Shown in pieces: positions 1-4,858 of a DNA stretch of 7,697 nucleotides; the stretch's first letter is position 1; every line of letters starts with the position of its first letter. The notes beneath the pieces were generated by a model that saw only the letters and a program-made list of their open reading frames with translations, did not search any database and had not been told where the DNA came from. A program made the position numbers and the translations under genes. Source of the stretch: CAZYYO01 sp964650965 (GTDB taxonomy: Bacteria > Bacillota > Clostridia > Lachnospirales > Lachnospiraceae); the NCBI GenBank assembly GCA_964650965.1, contig CAZYYO010000093.1, positions 1 to 7,697 of the forward strand, in the 5' to 3' direction.

Positions 1-1215
1 TGCTAAGGAACCATGTCCGATTTCACGACGTCCCGGTCCTCTAGAAGGCTTGGTTTCACCAACAGAGTAGGATGGGAAGTTGTAGTGATGCATGTAACGC
101 TTCTCTGTAACATTTTCATCTAATCCATCAATACGCTGCTTCTCAGATAATGGAGCCAACGTAACAATATCACAAATCTGTGTCTGTCCACGGGTAAACA
201 TTGCGGAACCATGTACACGAGGAATTAAATCAACCTCTGCTGCCAATGGACGAATTTCATCAATTCTTCTTCCATCTGGACGCTTATGATCTTTTAAAAT
301 CATCTTACGAACTGTCTTCTTCTGATACTGATATACAGCCTCAGATAATACGCTTAACCACTCTTCATTTTCTGCAAATGCTTCTTCAAATCTTGCAGTA
401 ATCTGGCGGATATTCTCTTCTCTCACCTGCTTCTGGTCAGTAAATACTGCTTCTTCCATTTCCGCTGGAGTAACAATTTCCTTCATCTTGTCGAACATTT
501 CCTGAGGAATTGCACAGCTGGTATAGGTATGCTTTTCTTTTCCAACTTCAGCAACCATCTGGTTAATGAATGCAATAATTCTCTGATTTTCTTCATGAGC
601 CTTGTAAATTGCCTCAATCATCTTATCTTCAGGAATCTCATTTGCTCCTGCTTCAATCATGATTACCTTCTGTGCGGTAGAAGCAACGGTAAGCTCCAGG
701 TCTCCGTTATCCCACTGCTCCTGAGATGGGTTAACGATAAATTCCCCGTCAACCATACCAATCTGAGTCATGGCACAAGGTCCGTCAAAAGGAATGTCTG
801 AAATACTGGTGCTGATAGCAGAACCAAGCATTGCTACGATTTCCGGACGGCACTGTGGGTCTACGCTCATAACCATATTATTTAAAGTTACATCATTTCT
901 ATAATCCTTTGGGAAAAGTGGACGCATTGGACGGTCAATAACCCGGGCAGTCAGCACAGAGTTCTCAGATGCCTTACCCTCTCTCTTATTGAATCCTCCA
1001 GGGATTCTACCAACTGCATACTGCTTCTCTTCAAATTCAACACTTAATGGGAAGAAGTCAATTCCGTCCCTTGGCTTTTCGCTGGCTGTTGCAGTACTTA
1101 ACACACATGTTTCTCCATATTGGATAAGTGCAGCACCATTTGCCTGTGCAGCAACACGTCCAACATCAACACGTAAGGTCTTTCCACCAATCTCAATGGT
1201 AAATGTTTTTGTCAT
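1..1215 (-). CDS. pnp: Polyribonucleotide nucleotidyltransferase (PNPase), N-terminal 405 residues, 3' end outside window
   Basis: PNPase is a trimeric phosphorolytic 3'-to-5' exoribonuclease that releases nucleoside diphosphates from RNA and takes part in mRNA decay. The open frame runs without a stop from the ATG at 1215 to the window edge, giving 405 of an expected roughly 700 residues. Visible are the first RNase PH domain (about residues 10-145, with GGFNKREGKASE and the VIDRPMRPLFP motif near 92-102), the all-helical linker domain (about 150-240), and the start of the second RNase PH domain (from about 315, with RPDGRR, FTRGQTQ near 340-346 and GRREIGHGSLA at the very end). The second-domain catalytic aspartates and the KH and S1 RNA-binding domains would lie beyond the window. 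The start is fixed by AAGGAG (1224-1229) 8 nt upstream. It lies downstream of rpsO, the usual order, separated by a terminator and a structured leader. I translated it through and saw no frameshift. Confidence 0.97.
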   Translation of the reverse strand, partial: MTKTFTIEIGGKTLRVDVGRVAAQANGAALIQYGETCVLSTATASEKPRDGIDFFPLSVEFEEKQYAVGRIPGGFNKREGKASENSVLTARVIDRPMRPLFPKDYRNDVTLNNMVMSVDPQCRPEIVAMLGSAISTSISDIPFDGPCAMTQIGMVDGEFIVNPSQEQWDNGDLELTVASTAQKVIMIEAGANEIPEDKMIEAIYKAHEENQRIIAFINQMVAEVGKEKHTYTSCAIPQEMFDKMKEIVTPAEMEEAVFTDQKQVREENIRQITARFEEAFAENEEWLSVLSEAVYQYQKKTVRKMILKDHKRPDGRRIDEIRPLAAEVDLIPRVHGSAMFTRGQTQICDIVTLAPLSEKQRIDGLDENVTEKRYMHHYNFPSYSVGETKPSRGPGRREIGHGSLA

Positions 1216-1250
1216 GTTTCAATCTCCTTATCACATAAGTTATTTTGTTT

Positions 1251-1328
1251 TGGCAGGTCGACCGAAACTACTGAAAGACATAAGACATGTCTTACACCTT
1301 TCAGTGGTCTCGGTGTCCGCTTCTGCCA
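1251..1328 (-). promoter_or_regulatory. Long hairpin in the pnp 5' leader (candidate PNPase autoregulatory/RNase III-type structure)
   Basis: Positions 1261-1285 pair with 1290-1314. Read as minus-strand RNA, 20 of the 25 pairs are Watson-Crick, four are G-U (at 1266, 1278, 1279 and 1280) and one is an A-C mismatch (1269/1306), around a 4-nt loop. A further 6-bp stem, TGGCAG/CTGCCA (1251-1256 with 1323-1328), closes the base across an internal loop. On the plus strand the four wobbles would be mismatches, so the structure belongs to the pnp-sense transcript. A long double-stranded leader upstream of pnp is known in enterobacteria, where RNase III cuts it and PNPase then degrades the remnant and represses its own mRNA. 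That the same happens here is inference. The leader continues with a small 5-bp hairpin (1227-1239) that includes part of the pnp ribosome binding site. Confidence 0.75.
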
Positions 1329-1332
1329 CTTG

Positions 1333-1351
1333 GAATACCTGACCGGTATTC
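1333..1351 (-). promoter_or_regulatory. Small 7-bp hairpin between the rpsO terminator and the long pnp leader hairpin
   Basis: GAATACC (1333-1339) and GGTATTC (1345-1351) form a perfect 7-bp stem with a 5-nt loop. It sits just downstream of the rpsO terminator's U-tract. It could be part of the pnp leader fold or a barrier that protects the 3' end of read-through RNA. A poor promoter-like pair, TTGAGA (1355-1360) and TATTCC (1332-1337) with a 17-nt spacer, overlaps it. The -10 matches consensus at only three positions, so I do not call a promoter. Confidence 0.4.
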
Positions 1352-1361
1352 TTTTCTCAAG

Positions 1362-1398
1362 AAAAATAGAGCGGAATATACATTGATACTCCGCTCTA
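1362..1398 (-). terminator. Intrinsic terminator after rpsO
   Basis: A perfect 9-bp GC-rich stem, TAGAGCGGA (1367-1375) pairing with TCCGCTCTA (1390-1398), encloses a 14-nt loop. It is followed in the minus direction by five U residues (A at 1362-1366). It starts about 10 nt after the rpsO stop, as expected for a Rho-independent terminator. It implies that pnp is expressed by partial read-through or from a promoter inside the 1216-1361 leader. Confidence 0.88.
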
Positions 1399-1407
1399 AT
1401 AATGCAA

Positions 1408-1674
1408 TTATTTTCTAAGACCTAAACGCTCAATGAGAGAACGATATCTTGCAATATCGGTATCCTTTAAGTATCCTAAAAGGTTACGTCTCTTACCAAC
1501 CATCTTAAGAAGTCCTCTTCTGGAATGATGATCCTTAGGATTCTCCTTTAAATGCTCTGTTAATTCCTGAATTCTTGCTGTTAAAACAGCTACCTGAACC
1601 TCTGGTGAACCAGTGTCCCCTGCTGTTCTAGCATAGTCATTGATAATTGCCTGTTTCTTTTCTTTTGAAATCAT
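1408..1674 (-). CDS. rpsO: 30S ribosomal protein S15
   Basis: S15 is a primary 16S rRNA-binding protein that binds the central-domain three-way junction, nucleates platform assembly and forms an intersubunit bridge. The 88-residue length is standard. Family hallmarks are TGSPEVQ (21-27), the signature KDHHSRRGLLKMVGKRRNLL (47-66) and the C-terminal ARYRSLIERLGLRK. The start is fixed by a strong AGGAGG (1683-1688) 8 nt upstream of the ATG. The gene has its own promoter upstream and an intrinsic terminator directly downstream, so it is mainly a monocistronic unit with pnp behind it. S15 represses its own synthesis through leader RNA in several bacteria. A leader of about 85 nt is present here, but I cannot assign it to a known S15 leader class. 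Confidence 0.98.
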   Translation of the reverse strand: MISKEKKQAIINDYARTAGDTGSPEVQVAVLTARIQELTEHLKENPKDHHSRRGLLKMVGKRRNLLGYLKDTDIARYRSLIERLGLRK

Positions 1675-1760
1675 GTTTCAATCCTCCTAAAATATTTTAT
1701 ATGCCTGCACTCAGCAAAAGGTCGGAGCGTCCATTCACCGAATACGGGTTAAATCATACT
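1675..1760 (-). promoter_or_regulatory. rpsO 5' leader (possible S15 autoregulatory region)
   Basis: The interval between the predicted start of transcription (about 1760) and the rpsO ATG is about 85 nt, longer than ribosome binding alone requires. It holds a weak 4-bp hairpin, ATTC/GAAT (1733-1743), a CGGAGCG segment (1723-1729 as plus strand) whose complement contains CTCC able to pair with part of the Shine-Dalgarno GGAG, and a short A/T palindrome directly before the AGGAGG. S15 leaders in other bacteria are autoregulatory but structurally diverse. Assignment here is inference from position only. Confidence 0.3.
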
Positions 1761-1782
1761 GATAAAGTATATCATATGATTT
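1751..1782 (-). repeat. AT-rich dyad overlapping the rpsO promoter, possible weak terminator of the NlpC/P60 gene
   Basis: AAATCATA-c-TGATA (1751-1764) is complementary to TATCATATGATTT (1770-1782). This makes a 13-bp stem with one bulged C at 1759 and a 5-nt loop. It begins 15 nt after the NlpC/P60 stop codon and covers the rpsO -10 element, much of the spacer and the predicted start. In the upstream gene's transcript it would form a 3' hairpin, though it is A/U-rich and has only a short U-run. As DNA it could be an operator. The dyad is clear; its function is not. Confidence 0.5.
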
Positions 1783-1794
1783 TCGCAAAGTAAA
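1766..1794 (-). promoter_or_regulatory. Sigma-A-type promoter for rpsO
   Basis: Reading the minus strand, TTTACT (1789-1794, 4 of 6 matches to TTGACA) is followed after exactly 17 nt by TATACT (1766-1771, 5 of 6 matches to TATAAT). Transcription would start near 1760-1759. The -35 lies just 4 nt beyond the stop codon of the upstream NlpC/P60 gene. The fit in spacing and position is good, but the start is not proven. Confidence 0.7.
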
Positions 1795-1797
1795 CCA

Positions 1798-2841
1798 TTA
1801 ATTCAGTAATCGTACCACACAAATCGGGGAACGGTAATATGCATTACTGATTTTAATTCCTGTCTTCTTGGAGCTGGCATGTACAATCTGTCCATTTCCA
1901 ATATAGATTGCTACGTGGCTGATGCTCTTGCCGCTTCCGTAGAAGAACAAGTCTCCCGGCTGAGCCTCAGAAGCCTTGATTCTGGTTCCACAGTTGGCCT
2001 GTGCCTTAGAGGAATGAGGCAGGGATACGCCATATTTTCTATAAATAGATAAGGTGAAGCCGGAACAGTCCGCTCCCTTAGTTAAGCTGGTTCCTCCCCA
2101 TACATATGGGTTACCAACAAACTGTGTAGCATAGGATACCAAATCTACTCTTGCATCTGATACTCCTTGTCCATAACGAATCTCGGTAATGGTCATGGCC
2201 TTAGGTAATTCTGTTGACAGGTTCACATAGGTACTGCTTACATAGCCTGTCTCTCCATCCACATCTACCTGAATCCATTCACCTAAATTAGCAACTACAT
2301 TTAATTCTTCGCCCATTGGCATTAATGCTAAGATGGTACAGTTGGTATTCTGCTCTGCTCTTACATATAAGGTCTGGGTATTAACGGTAGCTATATCCAT
2401 TGCCACCTCAGCTGCCTTGCTCTTGGCTGCATCTCCGGTTAACAGATAGGAACCTAATACATAACCGGTAACGTCACCGGACTGAATCTTAATCCAGTCA
2501 CCTGCCACCTCTAAAATCTCACAGCCTGCGTTCTCCGGCATCTTGCCTACAAGACTGGAGGTTTCGCTTGGCTCGGTTCTTACGTTAAGATTCCCCTGTA
2601 CATTGGCAACACCAATATTGGTATATCCGTAAGTAGTATTACTGTTATCAGCTGCTGCAGTGGTTACTGCATCTGACTGAGACACCTGTACTGCCGGAGC
2701 CTCTTCTATATTTACTGTAGTAACCTCTGTGACACCTGCTGTAAGATTCTGATTCTCAACCTGTGATGATGTCTTACAAAAGCTAACTAACAAACATCCA
2801 CAACATACAATGGAAAATACACTGATGATTTTCTTCTTCAT
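1798..2841 (-). CDS. Secreted SH3b-SH3b-NlpC/P60 peptidoglycan endopeptidase
   Basis: This is a predicted cell-wall hydrolase of 347 residues. NlpC/P60 enzymes are papain-like cysteine peptidases that cut peptide stems of peptidoglycan outside the membrane. It starts with a lysine-rich hydrophobic signal peptide (about 1-23), then a Ser/Thr/Ala-rich linker, two bacterial SH3 domains (about 76-136 with LNVRTEPS; about 148-208 with LYVRAEQN) and a C-terminal NlpC/P60 domain (about 231-347). Catalytic residues are visible: Cys259 in DCSGF, His309 in SHVAIYIGNG and a third polar residue, His321 in QIVHASS. I chose the ATG at 2841 because GGAGG (2846-2850) lies 4 nt before it and the signal peptide follows at once. 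An in-frame ATG at 2883 would add 14 charged residues, has no ribosome binding site and abuts a terminator-like U-tract. The signal region is cysteine-rich, but the best lipobox-like site (VSFC) has Phe at -1, so lipidation is doubtful. The gene has its own promoter and stands between two translation-related units. Confidence 0.93.
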   Translation of the reverse strand: MKKKIISVFSIVCCGCLLVSFCKTSSQVENQNLTAGVTEVTTVNIEEAPAVQVSQSDAVTTAAADNSNTTYGYTNIGVANVQGNLNVRTEPSETSSLVGKMPENAGCEILEVAGDWIKIQSGDVTGYVLGSYLLTGDAAKSKAAEVAMDIATVNTQTLYVRAEQNTNCTILALMPMGEELNVVANLGEWIQVDVDGETGYVSSTYVNLSTELPKAMTITEIRYGQGVSDARVDLVSYATQFVGNPYVWGGTSLTKGADCSGFTLSIYRKYGVSLPHSSKAQANCGTRIKASEAQPGDLFFYGSGKSISHVAIYIGNGQIVHASSKKTGIKISNAYYRSPICVVRLLN

Positions 2842-2884
2842 GCTTCCTCCGCTTATTTCTTTCTCTATTGGATTCTTTTGCATT

Positions 2885-2916
2885 AAAAAAACAGTAGCTT
2901 ATTTCATCTACTGTTT
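2885..2916 (-). terminator. Terminator-like hairpin at the 5' end of the NlpC/P60 transcript
   Basis: AAACAGTAG (2889-2897) and CTACTGTTT (2908-2916) form a perfect 9-bp stem with a 10-nt loop. The descending strand continues into a run of seven U (plus-strand A at 2885-2891, three of them in the stem). It has the shape of an intrinsic terminator and is the only one between ribF and the hydrolase gene, so it may end the infB-ribF operon. It lies downstream of the hydrolase promoter, with its first base only about 4 nt after the predicted start. It could therefore also attenuate that promoter or act as a 5'-terminal stabilising stem-loop. Confidence 0.7.
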
Positions 2917-2926
2917 CTTCCCGTGT

Positions 2927-2955
2927 ATTATAACAGGGCATGTAAGAAATGTCAA
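2927..2955 (-). promoter_or_regulatory. Perfect-consensus sigma-A promoter for the NlpC/P60 gene
   Basis: The minus strand shows TTGACA (2950-2955), a 17-nt spacer and TATAAT (2927-2932): all twelve consensus bases with ideal spacing. Transcription would start about 2921-2919. The leader to the ATG at 2841 is about 80 nt and begins with the terminator-like hairpin. WalR-like direct repeats lie immediately upstream of the -35. Confidence 0.92.
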
Positions 2956-2979
2956 CACTTTTGTAACATTTCTGTAACA
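2952..2979 (-). promoter_or_regulatory. WalR (YycF)-like box: 11-nt period direct repeats upstream of the -35
   Basis: Reading the minus strand, TGTTAC (2974-2979), five bases, then TGTTAC (2963-2968) matches the WalR consensus TGTWAH-N5-TGTWAH exactly. A third, degenerate copy, TGTTGA (2952-2957), follows at the same 11-nt step and overlaps the -35. WalRK is the essential two-component system of low-GC Gram-positives that controls cell-wall hydrolases, including NlpC/P60 and SH3-containing enzymes. The target gene here is of exactly that kind. The regulator itself is not in the window, so the assignment is inferred from motif, spacing and gene type. Confidence 0.65.
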
Positions 2980-2988
2980 AGTCAGTTT

Positions 2989-3930
2989 TTATATCTCATT
3001 TTCTTCATAGCTGTCCTGATTAAAATATTCCAGTGCCTGCTTTGTATCCTTCTTCATCTGTTCCTTTAAGGAATCCAGGTTTTCGAACTTCATTTCCGGT
3101 CGAAGATATTTCAGAAAAACAACCTTCACCTTCTGTTCATATACATCCTCATCAAAATCCAAAATATGGGTTTCAATTCCAATCTGGCGTTCTCCCTGTA
3201 TTGTTGGCTTCACTCCAATATTAGTAACACCATGATAGGTTCTTTGGTGGATTACCACCTGAGTTACATAGACTCCATTTGGCGGCAATAGCTTGTCCGC
3301 TGGAGGAATCAGGTTGATGGTAGGAATCCCAATGGTATGTCCAATGTGGGTTCCATGCACCACATGTCCCCATACGAAGTACCCGTATCCCAACAGCTCG
3401 TTTGCCTTCTCAATATTGCCTGTACGGATTTCCTCCCGTACATAGGTGCTGCTGATATCCCGGTGATTCTGCTTCATTTTCTCTATCACCTGAAGCTGAA
3501 AGCCATATTTCTTAGACAGGGTCTGTAACAGTGTAACATCTCCCCGTCCCATATATCCGAAGTGAAAATCTGTGCCTACTGCCAGATATGCCATGTGAAC
3601 CTTCGTCACCAGTAATTCTACAAATGCTTCCGGTTCCATGTGCATTACCTCCTGGGAGAAAGGATATTCAATCAGATAATCTACCCCTTCCTGTGCCAGA
3701 ATCCAGGCTCGTTCCTGGTTGGTAATAAGATTCTTCACATCCCCTGCCTCCAGCTTCGTTCTAGGAGAGGTGTCGAAGGTAAATACAACGGATTTTAATC
3801 CATTTGCCTTCTGCTCCATAATCTTATGGGTCAACAGCTCATGCCCCTTATGTATTCCATCAAATTTGCCAACGGTTACGGCAGTGTGATATGCAATTGT
3901 ATCTTCTCTTAGGTCTTTTAAATATTCCAT
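2989..3930 (-). CDS. ribF: Bifunctional riboflavin kinase / FAD synthetase
   Basis: This cytoplasmic enzyme makes FMN from riboflavin and ATP, then FAD from FMN and ATP. The 313-residue length is normal. The N-terminal nucleotidyltransferase domain shows GKFDGIHKGH (21-30), TFDTSPR (51-57), the DFHFG motif (121-125) and ISSTYVRE (159-166). The C-terminal riboflavin kinase domain (about 183-305) shows the PTIN motif (203-206), GVTNIGVKPT (234-243) and ETH (253-255) with the presumed catalytic Glu253. Two positions that are usually arginine are histidine here: DFHFG for DFRFG, and GHTIGIPT for GRTxGFPT. Neither is expected to kill activity, but both are worth noting. The ATG follows the truB stop by 1 nt, with GGAG inside the end of truB, so translation is probably coupled. 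It is the last gene of the infB-side operon. Confidence 0.97.
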   Translation of the reverse strand: MEYLKDLREDTIAYHTAVTVGKFDGIHKGHELLTHKIMEQKANGLKSVVFTFDTSPRTKLEAGDVKNLITNQERAWILAQEGVDYLIEYPFSQEVMHMEPEAFVELLVTKVHMAYLAVGTDFHFGYMGRGDVTLLQTLSKKYGFQLQVIEKMKQNHRDISSTYVREEIRTGNIEKANELLGYGYFVWGHVVHGTHIGHTIGIPTINLIPPADKLLPPNGVYVTQVVIHQRTYHGVTNIGVKPTIQGERQIGIETHILDFDEDVYEQKVKVVFLKYLRPEMKFENLDSLKEQMKKDTKQALEYFNQDSYEENEI

Positions 3931-3931
3931 A

Positions 3932-4858
3932 TTACTCCAAAAACATCTTCCTTAACACAAGTCTGGCATCCTTCCACTGATAAACACCTACAAAGGTATC
4001 ATCTAAAAGATACAGGCGAAAATATAGCTCTTTCTGCCCATCGGCATCGGCTAGTATCTGTTGCAGAAGCTCTTCACTATCTGACTCTAAGTCCTCTGGT
4101 GCCAATTTTCCACCATTTACAATCTGCTTATTGGCCTGAGAGCTTCCCACCAGTCTGGGATAGGCAGAAAACACCTGATCAATGCTGACCATATGCTCTT
4201 CGATCTGCTGTGTGGCGGTCAACGCCTCAATCTCAGCAAGGGGCAATGCATCCTCTATAGAAAATCCTGCCACTCTGGTTCTTATCAGCGATTCCATGCA
4301 GGCTCCACAGCCCAGCTTTTCTCCAATGTCGTCACAAAGGGTTCTAATATAGGTTCCTTTCGAACAATGAATCTGCATTCTTACCCTGGGCAAATCCATT
4401 TCCAGAATTTCAATGGAAAAAATATGAACCGGCCGAGGCTTACGTTCCACCTCCACACCGGCTCTTGCTAAATCACACAGCTTCCTTCCATTTACCTTCA
4501 ATGCTGAATACATGGGAGGTATCTGGTATATATCGCCTGTAAAATCAGAAATCACCTGGCTTACTTCCTCAGGGGTAACAGTAACGGGGCTCTCTGTTAA
4601 GACCGTTCCTGTAAGATCTAAGGTATCTGTTGTAATGCCTAATCGCATCACTGCCTGATATACCTTATCCTTATCCGTTAACAGGTCACAAACCTTGGTT
4701 GCCTTGCCAATACATACAGGAAGTACTCCGGTAGCCTCCGGGTCTAACGTTCCGGTATGACCGATTTTCTTCATATGAAGAATGCCTCTTAGCTTAGCCA
4801 CCACATCAAAGGAGGTGTACCCTGCTTCCTTATATACATTAATGATTCCACTTTTCAT
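3932..4858 (-). CDS. truB: tRNA pseudouridine(55) synthase
   Basis: TruB isomerises U55 in the T-loop of nearly all tRNAs to pseudouridine and also acts as a tRNA-folding chaperone. The 308-residue protein has the GHTGTLDPEATGVL motif (33-46) with catalytic Asp39, the active-site tyrosine Tyr67 in KVYQAV, IPPMYSALKVNG (113-124) and KGTYIRTL (167-174), where Arg172 is the conserved Asp partner. The last 60-70 residues form the PUA-like C-terminal region of bacterial TruB. Its ATG overlaps the stop of nrnA by one base (TAATG at 4860-4856). With only a weak GAG-type ribosome binding site upstream, translation is probably coupled to nrnA. ribF follows after 1 nt. Confidence 0.97.
   Translation of the reverse strand: MKSGIINVYKEAGYTSFDVVAKLRGILHMKKIGHTGTLDPEATGVLPVCIGKATKVCDLLTDKDKVYQAVMRLGITTDTLDLTGTVLTESPVTVTPEEVSQVISDFTGDIYQIPPMYSALKVNGRKLCDLARAGVEVERKPRPVHIFSIEILEMDLPRVRMQIHCSKGTYIRTLCDDIGEKLGCGACMESLIRTRVAGFSIEDALPLAEIEALTATQQIEEHMVSIDQVFSAYPRLVGSSQANKQIVNGGKLAPEDLESDSEELLQQILADADGQKELYFRLYLLDDTFVGVYQWKDARLVLRKMFLE

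Noticed and set aside
201..1342. Plus-strand open frames of 66-117 residues opposite pnp
   Set aside because: They are antisense to a fully coding, well-conserved pnp frame, lack convincing ribosome binding sites and resemble no family. The last one also runs through the structured pnp leader.
2842..2883. N-terminal extension of the hydrolase from an upstream in-frame ATG at 2883
   Set aside because: It lacks a ribosome binding site, sits right after the U-tract of the hairpin and would place 14 charged residues before the signal peptide. The internal ATG has GGAGG at the right distance.
2898..2907. Minimal open frame ATG-AAA-TAA in the loop of the 2885-2916 hairpin, as a possible leader peptide
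   Set aside because: A two-codon frame in an A-rich loop is easily produced by chance, and no good ribosome binding site precedes it in the very short 5' end.
2783..2980. Minus-strand 65-codon frame overlapping the start of the hydrolase gene
   Set aside because: It is in another frame, begins inside the upstream operator region ahead of the predicted transcription start, spans the promoter and hairpin, and overlaps the real signal peptide. The perfect promoter and ribosome binding site explain the region better.
2989..3930. Possible FMN riboswitch linked to ribF
   Set aside because: ribF starts 1 nt after truB within an operon, so there is no leader space for one, and none of the other intergenic gaps shows the FMN-aptamer pattern.
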